From Chara braunii (Eukaryota; Streptophyta; Charophyceae; Charales; Characeae): 54,967 nucleotides of DNA. Below, piece after piece: positions 12,001 to 25,300 of this stretch. How positions within the stretch are numbered: the stretch's first letter is position 1; each line of letters begins with the position of its first letter. The notes under the pieces were generated by a model. It was given only the letters and a program-made list of their open reading frames with translations. It did no database searches and was not told the DNA's origin. The position numbers and the translations under genes were made by a program. The stretch covers positions 1,467,427-1,522,393 of the forward strand of contig BFEA01000119.1 in the NCBI GenBank assembly GCA_003427395.1, written 5' to 3'.

Positions 12001-15000
12001 AACTTTTGAGATGGCATCTTCTTGCTCATATACTCGATCGGTCTCAACTTGGGCCCTTCCTGTTGCGCAAGGACCGCGCCTAGGGCCCAAGTTGCGCAAG
12101 GACCGCGCCTATGCCGTATTGGCTAGCGTCTGTGGTCACAATGAATGGCTTGTCAGGATCCGGAAGTTTGAGAACTTTGTAGTGTGTCAGAGCATACTTC
12201 AATTTCTTGAAGCTTTCTTCACACTCTTCAGTCCACTCCCAAGGGGTGTCAAGTCGAGTGAGATCTGTTAATGGGGAAGCTATAGTACTACAGTTCTTTA
12301 CAAATGGACGGTAATGGCCCGTCATCCCCCAAAACGATCTGACCTCAGTAATAGTTTGAGGTCTGGGCCAGTCACGTATGTTGGCCACCCTCGCATCTTT
12401 CAGCCTCAATCCATCTGCTGAAATTTCATGACCCAAGTATAGGATCTTGGTTCGACCAAACTGGCATTTATCCAAGTTCACCTTGTACTGGTGCTGTCTT
12501 AGTAGACCTAGCATTGTTTTCAAGTGCTCAACATGCTCCTCTACAGTCCTACTAAATATGAGAATATCGTCGAGGTACGCGATGATAAATTTGTCCAAGT
12601 AGTCGTGAAAAATCCTGTTCATCGCGTGCTGGAACGTACCAGGCGCATTGCATAGGCCAAAAGGCATCACCACAAACTCGTACAGACCGTACCTGGTTTG
12701 AAATGCGGTTTTGTGTTGGTCCTCAGGTCTAACGACAATTTGATGGTATCCGGACTTCAAATCTATCTTTGTGAAGTATCGGCATCCCTGCACTCTATCC
12801 AAGAGGTCGTCAATGCGGGGTAGGGGCTCCGCGTTCTTAACGGTGATGGCATTGAGGCCCCTATAGTCAATGCACATCCTTAATGGACCTCCCTTCTTTG
12901 GAACAAATAAAACTGGCGCACCGTAAGGGGAGGTACTAGGCCGTATCCATCCCTTCTCTGTGAGCTCCTTGAGCTAGCGGCGAAGCTCATCTAACTCCGC
13001 GGGAAGACATCCTATAGATTCATCCTCTAGGCACCTTGCTACCTGGGACAATCTCTATCGCATGAACAACCTCCCTTTCCACCACGCTTGTGGGCTCCTA
13101 AAAAAGGTCTGAATATTGTGCGACGACTCTTTCTATCTTTGGGGGTGTTTTAACGGCCTCCCCTTTTTCAGAGACAAAGACTAGATACATGCCCTCCTCT
13201 CGATTCTGCTTATAGTAGTTATAGAAGGATGAAGCACACATACACCCGTAGTTTTCTATTAGGATGAAGCACACATACACCCGTAGTTTTCTATTAGACT
13301 GCTAGCTTTATACTTCTGCAATCTAATAGTTCTACCATTGGGTAATTTGTGGATCAACACCTTTCTATCCCAGTCAAACTGAGGTTGCGAGACTTCGAGG
13401 TAGTACATTCCTAGCAGCATATCAAATGGCAGTTCGTCGCTCACCAGGAAGGAGATCTTGTGGATCACTTCCCCTCCTCCATAGGAGAAGGTGCAGGCTA
13501 CGTCCTTGACATAGTCTTTGACAACCATTTGGTGCTTGTTGGCTAGCGTAGAAGCTACAATTCTGCTAAGCCGCTGCACTTGGTCCCCTAAGCGCAGTCT
13601 ATCCACACAAGCACGACTGATGAAATTTTGTGTAGAGCCTACGTCTGCGAAGGCGCCAACCTTGCGGCCACCTACATCTACTTCTACCACGAAATGTTCA
13701 CCCTTTGGACCTCTGCTGATCATCGCCCAAGAGTCCCTGGGGTCCTTCCTTGACCACTCAATCTCTAACTCTTCTAGGGCCTCAGACACATGTCTCGAAC
13801 AGAGCGTCGGTGGGTTTGAATGTGTCTCGAGGGCGATGTGTGGGTCTCTAGCCTTGGCCAACGCCTGAAGTGGGGAAGGCGACGTTACCACTTCAACACG
13901 AGTAAGAGCGGCTAACTCTCCTACTGGCCCGAGGTGTTTCCCTGTGAGCTGCTCGCAGAAGCACTCCCAGGATTTGAAGATAAACCCACCACTGTTGGTG
14001 AGGTTACCTTCGTTGTTACCTTTTTGCCACGGCAAGTCCTGGACGTGTGGCCATAGTTGCCACAGTTCATGCATGTGCCCCTGGCAACTCGGTCCCTCCA
14101 CACCTCGTAATCTAAACCAATCTTCACCCGTGGAACGTACTACCTTCTTTTTCCCGGTCCCCCTAGCGTTTTCTTTGATGGGCGCCACGACTCCACCATC
14201 TGAAGTCTCACTACCCCCATCCTGCTCTGTCAACTCCCCAAGGTTTGGGAAATCGTCAATCTCAGTCGTTTGACCATCGTGGTCAACGAACCCTTCTTCT
14301 TCCAATCTTGGGGCAGTCTCTTCCTACCATCATGAGATGCCTTATGCGCAGATCCCAACTTTGCCTCTATGTCCAAAGCTTTCTTACTAAAAGTAGCGAA
14401 GGTGTGGTGTTCGACATAGGCTTCATCAACCAGCTTGGTCCTTACCTGTGGAGGTAGGCACCTTAGGTAATCCGTCAAGAGAACCTGCTGGTCAAAACGC
14501 ACACCAGGTACCACAAGAAGGCGTTCTACGGTGTCTGTAAGCTCTCTAACATCCTTGAACCTGCGGGAACAAAGGTTGTTGATAGCATCGGTGGCCTTTT
14601 GAGCCCCTTGCGGGTCATGCCACCTGTTGTAGACGGACCGTACGAACTGTTCCAATGTCTGGACCTGAGCCCAGGCATCGAAATCTTGATCGTAGCCCTG
14701 TTGCTGCACCAGGCCATTCAACCAGCGAGTTGCTGACCCCTGTAGAAAGGAGGCAGCCACAACAACTTCTTGCTCTGGCCTTGTGAGCTTGTGCCTCACA
14801 TAAGTAGGCACAGTCCTCACCCAGGTGTCTAAGTCCTCTTCCTTCTTCCTGTCACCAGAGAAGGGCTTGGGACTCAAAGGTATCTTGGGCATCCACTGCA
14901 TAGGCTGCATGGGCCTAGGTGCTTGCTGCAGCGGCTACATAGCTACCGAGAGAGGCTGTGGCACACTAACCTGGGCCTGGCTTGACAGTGGGACTGTAGT

Positions 15001-18000
15001 GACCACTGTTGTAGATGGTACGACTTAGACTCTTTGAACCGGACCACTAACTACTCCTACACCACCAGGAGGGGGCATGCCAAACATAGGAGAAAAGGGT
15101 TGTCCCGTGGGTCGCGGCATCGTTGAAGGACCCACGCCCGCAGGGGGAACTACTGTAAACTGTGGCTGCCTCATCACTTGACGAGGAGCTTGGAGTGTAT
15201 CCAGAATTCGTTTGTGGCGTGCCACTAGATCAGTCAATAGTTCATGTTGAACTGTTTGCGCTTCTGCTATAGATAGGACAGCATTACGCAGCACGCGTCC
15301 AGCAGGCTCTAATGTCGCCTCATCTTTAGTCTGCCTAGTGCCTCGACCCTACTCTCTAATCTGGCCTTCCTCATGGTTGCTTTTCTTCTCCTCTCTGATG
15401 CTTCGTCCAACTGCCGCCGTAACTCATCCTGAAGTTCTTCCGCTTTTTGGATTTCTATGTCCTCAGGTGTGAGTAGAACCTGTTGGCTGACTTGCAAGCC
15501 AATAGATTGACTAACTGCACCCGATCCACCCTGTCCATGTCCTGACGAAGAAGACTGGGAGGTGGACTGCGATGTCGAAGAGATGGTAGCCATCGCAGCC
15601 GCTGCTGCGTCCCTATTCCTTTTCGCCGCTGCCCTCTCCCTAGCTTCCCTTCGTAGTCTCCTTTCCTCTCCTGGACCTAACGCCAAGAAAGTCAAAGGTT
15701 GACGAAGAGCGGTTCTCCATGTGGTCCTAATGGATTGCACTAGCCTTTGCTCCTCCTCGCTGCTGTCTTCACTCATGAGCTACGGTGTGTGTGATCTAAA
15801 CTAGAACTCACATTGAATCCTNNNNNNNNNNNNNNNNNNNNNNNNNNNNNNNNNNNNNNNNNNNNNNNNNNNNNNNNNNNNNNNNNNNNNNNNNNNNNNN
15901 NNNNNNNNNNNNNNNNNNNNNNNNNNNNNNNNNNNNNNNNNNNNNNNNNNNNNNNNNNNNNNNNNNNNNNNNNNNNNNNNNNNNNNNNNNNNNNNNNNNN
16001 NNNNNNNNNNNNNNNNNNNNNNNNNNNNNNNNNNNNNNNNNNNNNNNNNNNNNNNNNNNNNNNNNNNNNNNNNNNNNNNNNNNNNNNNNNNNNNNNNNNN
16101 NNNNNNNNNNNNNNNNNNNNNNNNNNNNNNNNNNNNNNNNNNNNNNNNNNNNNNNNNNNNNNNNNNNNNNNNNNNNNNNNNNNNNNNNNNNNNNNNNNNN
16201 NNNNNNNNNNNNNNNNNNNNNNNNNNNNNNNNNNNNNNNNNNNNNCGTGTCTGAAGGTGTGCAATCCGGCCCACCCCTGTGCCCCAAGTCAACGTCGAAC
16301 ATGCCAGCCCCTGCACTTTATTTACCCTCGCATGCAACGAGCCTTACACCCGGTTGATCTGGCTGATCAGGAGGGATTTAAGGAGAGCCCCCATCTCCTC
16401 AGGAATTATTTAACGTCGTAGACAGGACGACGATCACAGCCAGATTCAAATTCGAGTCCCCAGCCAGAAATGTTTAAAGACGGTCTGGAAAGCATGTCCC
16501 AAAGGGCTGGCATGCCCTGCATGACCTCTATTGAGCAAGCAGCAGAACCAAGGACTTGCGGCAAAGCATGCGTGTACTAGTCCCAGCGGGTTGGCATGGT
16601 GACCGTGACCCGAGTGCTTCGTCCAGGGCCCTTCAGAGGCTTCGCCCGTCTCCCACCAGCTTGCTGCCCAGGAAGAATGTCGACTCTCAAGGTTGAGCGC
16701 TCGCGACACCTCACATTGAGAGGACTCTCAAGACAGAACTCACTTCCTCACGGTAAGAAGTAACGAAGAGGGTAGATAAGGAAGAGAGCAACGTACCTCA
16801 TAAATGCTGCGCCCAACCGCAGATTTCTCACTGGCAACCTGATGTGCAATTATGATGACCGGTCTTTGCCTCAGCACAACCAACAGCAGAATGCGGTTCC
16901 ACCTCGGCTTAATATGCCACATCAGCGAGCTCTCATCATCCAGAATACATCCCGTATGTCACCGCATAGCTCCGTGGCGCGCCCACTCTACCCTGGGCCG
17001 CCCAATGTTCAACGCCAATGCCTTATCGCTGCCCCACACCTCATGCAAAGCACCAATAGCTATTGCGAAGAACCAATGAGCGCAATATGAACCAGCTCCG
17101 ATACCAAATTGCAAGGAAAATAAGCAATAGCGAGATGACAATTCCAGATCACACCATCACATTGAAAGCCAAATAGTCACACCGTGTCCATAGAGCAGCA
17201 TTGCACCAATAATACACCAATGGAGGTTCGTAGCACTGAAAACCAACGTTCATGGAGAGCATACTCTCTCCTCTCAACACAAGAGTCCAGTTCCTTCAAC
17301 CTCACACTTGGCGCTCAGCGCCCAGCCTACTCGTACACAGCTACTACAGACTACGAAATGACAATGCAACTGTTGACATCAGCGGCAGCCCGAAGTACTT
17401 GAACATGTCGCCCATGCAGACCATCACCAATACAAGGTATGTGCCCTCACATCATCATCATCATCATCATCATCCTTCACCTATCCCCTGATTACACCCA
17501 CGTCTGTCCTCTGTTTCACCCGAAGACCACCCCTGCGCCTCGCTGTAGTCCAAGCCCAGCCTGCTATGAAGGCTGGCTATGGCGCTGCCCTCAGCAGCGC
17601 CCTTCTTCCCTGCACGACCGTACGTGCTGCACCTCGTCTCTCAGCGCCAGCCAGCAGCCGCGAGTCTTTGCTCCAGCAGCGCTGCCGCCAGCATGCGAGT
17701 GCTTGAATGCGGCAGCCAGGGCAGAGCTCTTTCCTTTATGGAAAGAGTTGGCCTGCTTGCGCAGCCTGGCTGCACTGGCCTGGGCCCAGCAGCTTCCGGA
17801 AGGCCCCAGGAGGCTGCCTGTGTACAGCAGCTACACTGCTGCTGGGCCTCGTTCGGTTGGGCACCCAACTGTCTCTGTATGAGGCCGCGAATCACGCCCA
17901 GGGCCTGGATTCTTTGGAAAGACCCGGAGGGCCGTGGAAATGTCTTTGTTGCTCGGCCTGTGTTTCTCTCAACTAACTGGGGCATCGCAACTGCCTGGAC

Positions 18001-19341
18001 CCCAAATATGAAATTGACAGTCGAGGGCCTCTTGCAAAAAGCCAGGCCTGCCTTCACTTAGGGCGGGCACCTCTGCCTTCACTTAGGGTGGGTAATGCTG
18101 CAAGCAGGGGCCCCATAAGCTTACCGAGGACCCTGATCCTCGCAAAGTTATCAAAGTCTGGAAAAAAGCATTTGATGTAAAAACTTAAAAGAATATTTTG
18201 AGCAGCATTTGGTGGGGAGTCTCATCAAGTTGTACGTGTTGAAGACGATATATGTAAATTCATGAACCTATCATTATGATTTGATAGCTTACCACCCAAA
18301 GAAGTTTTTTGTCGGGAAAAAAAAGCTCTTGGTCTGATATTTTGAAGAATGATTTCTGCACCGTTTTCTTAATGCACTGGCCAGTTCACATCACCCGCCG
18401 CTCGGGAAAAAAAAGCTCTTGGTCTGATATTTAGAAGGATTGGGAAAACATCAAACTTTTTCCCATCAGACTTTGACTGACAGAATTCTGTCCAGGTGCG
18501 CATCCCTTGCATGACTTGAAAGTCCTATCTATGAGACTCGACTTGTCAATAAAGTCACGTGCCTTGAGAGTCCTAGTGTATGAGACTAGATATGTCAATA
18601 AATATTTCATGGCCACCCTTTGCTTTTCTAGTAATCGTTACTAGTCCTTCAGCAGAAGAGCTGTAAACAGTATGATTGCTTTTACTACCATCGAGATAAA
18701 TTTGTCGTCTTCCACGATTACCTCCCACATAAATAGGATATTTTAAGAAAAAGTAGTTTGCGTATTTATGATTACGGTAAAGATGCGTTACAGGCTCTGA
18801 CTGGTGTGAATAATAATGATGCGAGGTGTGAATGGTAAGCACCGGTGGTGTAAGCGCAATGCAAGCGGGATGAGTTTTGAATTGTGGTGGGTGGGGGAAG
18901 ATCTGTTGTGTGCCTGCATGGCACAGACAGGATGTCATTGTGATGCTGCTTCTGTTTTGTTGCAGGTTATGGGCTTGGAGTTCAACAAGCTGAGCCCCAA
19001 TTTGCTTGCATCTGGCGGGGAGGAAGGAGAACTTTGCATCTGGGATCTGACAAATCCATCTGGACCGTCACTTTATCCAGGTTCTAAGGTGAGTGCTGCA
19101 GGGAAGTTTTGAGGGAAATTTTGAGAGCTTGTTAAGTGGATATGCGCAGGGAGTTTTGGACGGACATTGTCATCTTTGTTTTGCCTTCTTTTTTTTCCTG
19201 TGTGCTGCCTCCGCGGTCTTCCCCCTCTTGACTGGTGTTGATTTTTGGAAGTTGGCAGAATTGAGTACTTGAATTCCCGTTCGCAACTTGACCTCAGTCC
19301 CAATCAAGTTGGATGTGTGAAGGAGAATGGTCTGCGCGCAC

Positions 19342-19381
<40 letters not shown>

Positions 19382-22300
19382 TGTGCATGCAAAAGGGTTG
19401 CGGTGAAAGGTTTGCGGAGGAAGGTTTCATTTTCTATCATGACCTTTTTCCTGAGCTGAGTACTTCACTGTACAGTGGTACTTCATCACATGGCCTGGTG
19501 GGGCCGGATGCCTGGCAAGCCCTGGGTCGTTTGTCTCGACCAGCCGAGTCCGGCAGGGTGCGCCGAATAGTGCGAACCAAGGATGTGGTGCCAAATTGCA
19601 CGGCAAACTACTTTCCGCTGATGGTCACTGCGGAATTCATTACCAAATTTAAGATAAGCTAATTCAATACCTTAACCCCTTTTTACATACTGTTTTTTTT
19701 TTTTTTTTCATCCTGATGACTTGGCGAGTCCAACGTGAGCATGCTACGGCCCTCAGTGCGAATGCGTCTATCTTTACTTGATCGTAGTCTACTTTTCATG
19801 TACCCTACTCTTGGGCAACGTGCGAATGGGATCCTCGTTGTCATAGCTGCTTTAATGGCATGCCGCTCTGTGTGAATGCGTCATGTTTCCTAGATAGCAG
19901 TTTACTTTTTGATGTACCCTACTCTTGGGCAGTCTAACATGCAAATGGGATCCTTGTCGTCATAGCTGCTTTGATGGCACTGTTAATCATGCCAGCTATG
20001 ATGGCATGGCGATTGCAGTGCTGAGAGGTTGTACAATGTGAACCTTGTGGTAGTTCATCTGACCACGTCAGGTCTTTGTCCATGAACAATCAATTATGTG
20101 TGATGGGCCTGGCTCGGTTGGTACACCCATGAACTGTTGAAATATAGACCCAAGTTCAGATCCAGATGCAATGACAAAAAAACAAACAAATGTGTTCCTT
20201 TCAGCTACTTGGGCTAGGTGAATCTTGTGATCATCACTTCACTCCTCTCCCTCTCCCCGGTACAAAGCTATGGTTTTTACCGTCTGTATAGCCTTCCCGG
20301 ACTCTCTGGATTGATTCTTCAGAAGAACGAATTGGGTTCTTAGCAAATGGCTGTGGGTGAAATTGATGATCAAGCAAAGCATATTGGGAGAGTTGGCACC
20401 AGAAGCATTCAGATTAATTCTTTTGTAGTTGCGTTTCATTTGTATTTGTATTTCGGTCGTGCTGCTTACCCTTTTGGGGGGATGGATGGTCTCGTAGTTG
20501 TGTTTATGTATGTGATCTCTCTGAGTTGTTGCGTGGCATTTGGAGTGAGACTCGCCAAACACGCTTTAAGGAACTTGGATGCAGTTGCTGAGAAATAGTG
20601 AAAACACACTGAACCATCTTTTGAAAAATCGCTTCTGTGTATACAGGGTGGAGGGAATGAAGGGGCAATTTCGTATCTGGCATGGAACAATAAAGTACAG
20701 CACATTCTGGCGTCCACAACTCAAAGCGGCACAGCAGGTATTGTGAAAGGCATTCCATTATTCAGACCCCAAATTCGAATTTCAGGGTCAAGGTCTCAAG
20801 CCAAGGGAGGCCAAGTCGGCCAGTTCAGAAAGGTCACAGGCGGGTACCTTTAGTCCAACACGCACCTGGTAAACAGTCACATCCCAGAGGCAAAAGTTGC
20901 ATTCTGTAAGCAAAAGCCACGTCTGATATTGAAAAGTCTTATTGAGAAGTCGTATTGCACAGGCAAAGGACGTCTCCAGGCAAAAGTCGTGTCCCAGAGG
21001 CAAGAGTAGCATCCCACAGTCAAAAGTCATGTTCGACAGATGAAAAGTCGTGACTCACAGCAGCACACCAATGAAAATTTGGGAAAAGTACCAGGCCTTG
21101 ACATTCTGAAGCAAGCAGGCCGTGGGCATGTGGTACCGGGTCCAAGTCAAGCCAAAGGAAGCAGGGGCTGGGATGAGTTGAGGCTCAGTCCAAGTCAATA
21201 CAAGGAGGACTGGCCAGGCACATTTCGGGAAGATTGCTCATTCTTGAGAAGTGTGGAAGTGCTGCTGAAGCGCTTGTGAGCTATCTGCAAGTAGCATGCG
21301 CGCGAGAGCCCTGCTGGGCAGCACTGCACTTTGAGGGAAGGCGGCCATAGCCGCATAAGTTAGTAGTAGGGATAGAGCTGAGTAGCAGCGGATGTATTCA
21401 GAGTCAAGATTCTCAAGCTGAGAGAGAGAGAGAGAGTCACCTACCTAAGATGAGGGTGCTGGTATTGGGTTGCTGAATTCTGAGCTGACAATTCGTTGGA
21501 AATTCTAAGCTGCGCATATTTGGACTCCAGTGTGGATTTTGTGTGATCTCTCAATGTGTGTGTGTGCTCAAGGTGTCGAGCAGAGAGGCTCAATGCAATT
21601 GGTATCGGAGCTTGTAACTCGCTGCATCCGCTGGTGATGAACACTGGCATGATTAAGGCCGGTGAGTGGAGGGTGAGGTCTAAGTGGTGAGGAGGTGAGG
21701 TTACAAACCTGTGCCTTTAGTAGCCATGGATGACTACCCAATGTTTGCTATGTTTACCCTGTCCGTGCTATGGGGTCCACTCCTCCGCTTCTTGTTTCCT
21801 CTAGAATTCCACCAGACATGCGGTGAGTGTAACCATGACAGCAGGCAGAAATTGATCGGAAGATGGCTGAGAAGAAGAAAGAGGAGGGGAAAAAGAGAAA
21901 GGAGGAGGAGGAAGTTAAGAAGAAACTAAAGGAGCAGAAAGAGAAAATGGAGAAAGAAAAAAAAAGGAGAAAGAGATGAAGAAGAGAGAAAAAGAATTGA
22001 AGGAGCTAGAAGTTGAAGAAGAAGAGGGACGAGGAGGAGGAGGAGGATTGGTGAGGAGACGAGCCCAACCAGAAGGAGAGGAGGAGGTGGAGAGCAGCCA
22101 TGCTGCGGAGTTGAGAGTCCACCAGGTTGAGGACTTGGACTGGGTGGAGAAATTTAGGTACCGGAGAGAGCTTCCAGAAGAAACTGATGAAGAGGGATCG
22201 TTTTGTAGCGAAGTTGGCAGCAATGAAGGATTTTAAGGAAAGGAAGTTGCTGATTGAGGAGAAAAATGGGGAACTTGATCAAAAGTTGCTGGCTGCAAGG

Positions 22301-25300
22301 AGGAAAGAATTTGAGCAGAAGAAAAAAATGGAGGGAGGGGAGAGACTCGAGACTTTGCTGAAAGAGCAGAAAGGGAAATAAGTAGAAACTGAGGAACGTT
22401 GGAACCTTCTGACTGAGACTCTGCTGCACACCACCTAGGAACTCTTTGTGCTTCAATGAGCCGATGGAAAGGTAGAACGACACCAGGAGTTTAAGGGCAT
22501 CTGGAATAACTACCTTAGTGCGTCATCCAACCAAGTGGACCATGGGCTCCTACAATATGCACGCCAATTAGACAATATCTTCACTCAGCAACTGACTAAC
22601 ACCATCGCTGTAGCTATAAGATAGGTGGAGGTGGCGGTGGTGGAGATGGTGGTGATGATGGGGATGGGGACAAGAAAGGAAAGGGTCCCAAAAAGGATGA
22701 CGGGAGGAAGGAGATAAGTCTGAGGGAGGAGAACGAAGGGAGAAGATGAAGGTAAAACTCCCTTGGACATACACTGGGAAGGAGGAGAGCATTTTTCATT
22801 TGGAGGTGGAGATGGACACGTACTTGGACACGCAGTTGATTCGGTATTGGGATCGCGTACTTACAGAGAGTTCGTGTCTAGGGGGAAATGCAGCAAGCTT
22901 CGCAATTTCGTTGGTGGAGAATGCAGCAAGCTTCGCAATTTCGTTGGTGGAGGCAGGCTGTACCTCGATGGTGTCAGTACTCACAACACACTAGGATAGA
23001 GGATTTTTTCAAGGCCTTGAAAGACCAGCTGGTGCCACCATTAGACCAGCCTAGCCACTTGCACTTAGATAGCGTATGCGCAGCCTGTACACCGTCGGCA
23101 AGTGAACCGGTCAGTTCGCCACTGATTTCCAAGGACTCGACGGCGTGGTCAAAACTTGAGGAACTTGACCCGCTCACGAGAGAGGACATCGCTTGGATGC
23201 CTCAACCCTCAATCGGAGCCTTGCCAAGGCCGCATTGTAACGCCTTGATGGCAAATCTACGCTCCTACTTGCACGCTGCAGTAGCAGCTCCGTTGACGGA
23301 GCTGCAGTACCAGCTCCGTTGACGGACGACGGAGTAGCGGTTGTCGATCTCCGCTCCTATCGTGCGAAGATTGATTGCGAGTACGCCACCCAAAGGTACG
23401 TTGAGACCGACGCGGGCTATATATCCGCATTCAAATCGGAAAGGCAACCTGCAGTGCCTTGATTGATTGCGGAGCATCTCGCAATATCATGAGCCAAGCC
23501 TTTATGCCCCGCGCAGGCCTTGGCCCGCGTTTGAAGGAAGACGCACCCTACGCAAGTTACACTCGAGGATGGCCGCATGCAAAAGTCGATCGACCGATGC
23601 GTTGACGGCGTCCCGGTATACTTTGCGCCCCTTGCGTGCGAGCCGATGTCTTTCGACATCCTCGACACCAAGTTTGACATGATTCTAGGCATGTCTTGGT
23701 TGTGTAGCGCCGGTCATCCGATCAACTTTCATGATCGAACCGTTCACATCCGTGATCGGAACGGAGTGTTAGTCCCATGTACGGTTGTGACCCCTCACAC
23801 ATCGATTGCTTGTCACGTGGTTTCCATTGCGAGGATTTGCGAGGCCATAGCTTGGAACGACGTCGAGGAGATGGGCCTTGTTTTCGTACATGCCCTCCCC
23901 TCGTTAGATGGACCAGCTGCGTTGCCGTCGGACCCACGTATTACTCACCTCTTAGACGGATATGGAGACGTCTCCGAGGCTCCCACCGGAACGGTTTCGG
24001 ATCAGCCCGTACGTAATGGAATTACTCTCGAGTCGGGTGCCGTCCCTCCGCGTGGATGCATTTACCGCATGAGCGAAGAGGAACTCGAGGTGCTTTGTGC
24101 ACAACTCGACGACCTTCTCGACAAAGGCTGGATTTGCCCTAGCCGTTCGCCATACGGTGCACCAGTTCTCTTCATCCGGAAGAAGAACAAGGACCTACGC
24201 TGTGCATTGATTATAGAAAACTTAACGCACAAACCATAAAGAACGCCGGCCCGTTCCCCAGGATTGATGATCTCCTCGAGCGGTTGGGCGGCGCGACGCA
24301 CTTCTCGAAGTTGGACGTGAAGTCGGGTTACCACCAGATTGAAATCCAGTCTCAAGATCGGTACAAGATCGCCTTCAAAATGCGGTATGGGCATTTTGAG
24401 TGGGTCGTGATGCCATTTGGGCACACCAATGCCTCGACAACCTTCCAAGCAGCCATGACAATCGAGTTTCGAGACTTGCTCGATCGTACCGTCCTCATCT
24501 ACCTCGACGATATCTTGGTCTATAGTAGGACGCTTGATGAGCACCTCGTACACCTTCGTGTGGTGTTGGATCGTTTGCGAGCAGCCAAGTAGAAAGCAAA
24601 CCGCGACAAGTCCGAAGTTGCCAAACAAGAGCTTGAGTACTTCGGCAATTATGTGACGTCGAACGACATTCGTCCCTTAGCGGACAAGATCCAAACCATC
24701 GTGGATTGGCCATAACCCCGTTGCACGACCGACGTACGCTCTTTCATGGGTTTGGGTGGATACTATCAGCGCTTCGTCGAGTCTTACTCCAAAGTGGCAG
24801 CTCCTTTGTCGAGACTTCAGTCCCCGAAGGTTCGAGTTCGACGACGCAGCTCGTGGCGCATTCAATACGTTGAAGGCGGCGATGCAAGACACACCGACCC
24901 TCCGTATCTATGACCCCATCCTACCCACCCAAGTGACTACGGATGCTTTCGGGTACGGTATTGGTGCTGTATTGGAACAATGCCACACGAATGATTGGCA
25001 CCTGGTCGAGTACTTCTCCCAAAAAGTGCCTCCGATCAACACTCTCAACGATGTTAGGAAGAAAGAGCTACTCGCGTTCGTCACCGTTCTCAAACGGTGG
25101 TGCCAGTTTCTTCTTCGTCGTCGGCGTTTTAGATGGAACACGGACAACAATCCGTTGACCTTCTATAAGACGCAGGACACGGTCACAAGCACAATCGGTC
25201 GATGGATGTATTACATCGACCAGTTCGACTTTGAGCCGTGCCACATTCCCGGTACCGCCAATCGAGCAGCGGACGCCGTCTCACGGAGGCCCGATCTTTG

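Larger units (their letters stand above)
8316..18144 (-). mobile_element. Element 1: full-length Ty3/Gypsy LTR retrotransposon with chromodomain-like end
   Basis: The element has two LTRs (8316-9340 and 17110-18144) with TG...CA ends. AAGT flanks it directly on both sides (8312-8315 and 18145-18148). A PBS follows the 5' LTR and a PPT precedes the 3' LTR. Between them, on the - strand, lie gag, protease, RT, RNase H and integrase in Ty3/Gypsy order, ending in a chromodomain-like tail. Frameshifts and stops make it inactive as read. By hand I count about 30 mismatches between the LTRs over ~1.02 kb, so the insertion is not very recent. It sits antisense in SEC31 intron 2. Apparent length is inflated by a false 816-bp duplication, and a 424-n gap lies in the leader. 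Confidence 0.93.

Noticed and set aside
15773-16421. Open frames of about 160-200 codons across 15822-16245
   Set aside because: Almost all residues come from n bases in an assembly gap.
21960-22380. Lys/Glu-rich frames as a host coiled-coil gene
   Set aside because: They lie directly between a PBS and retrotransposon protease, so gag is the better explanation.
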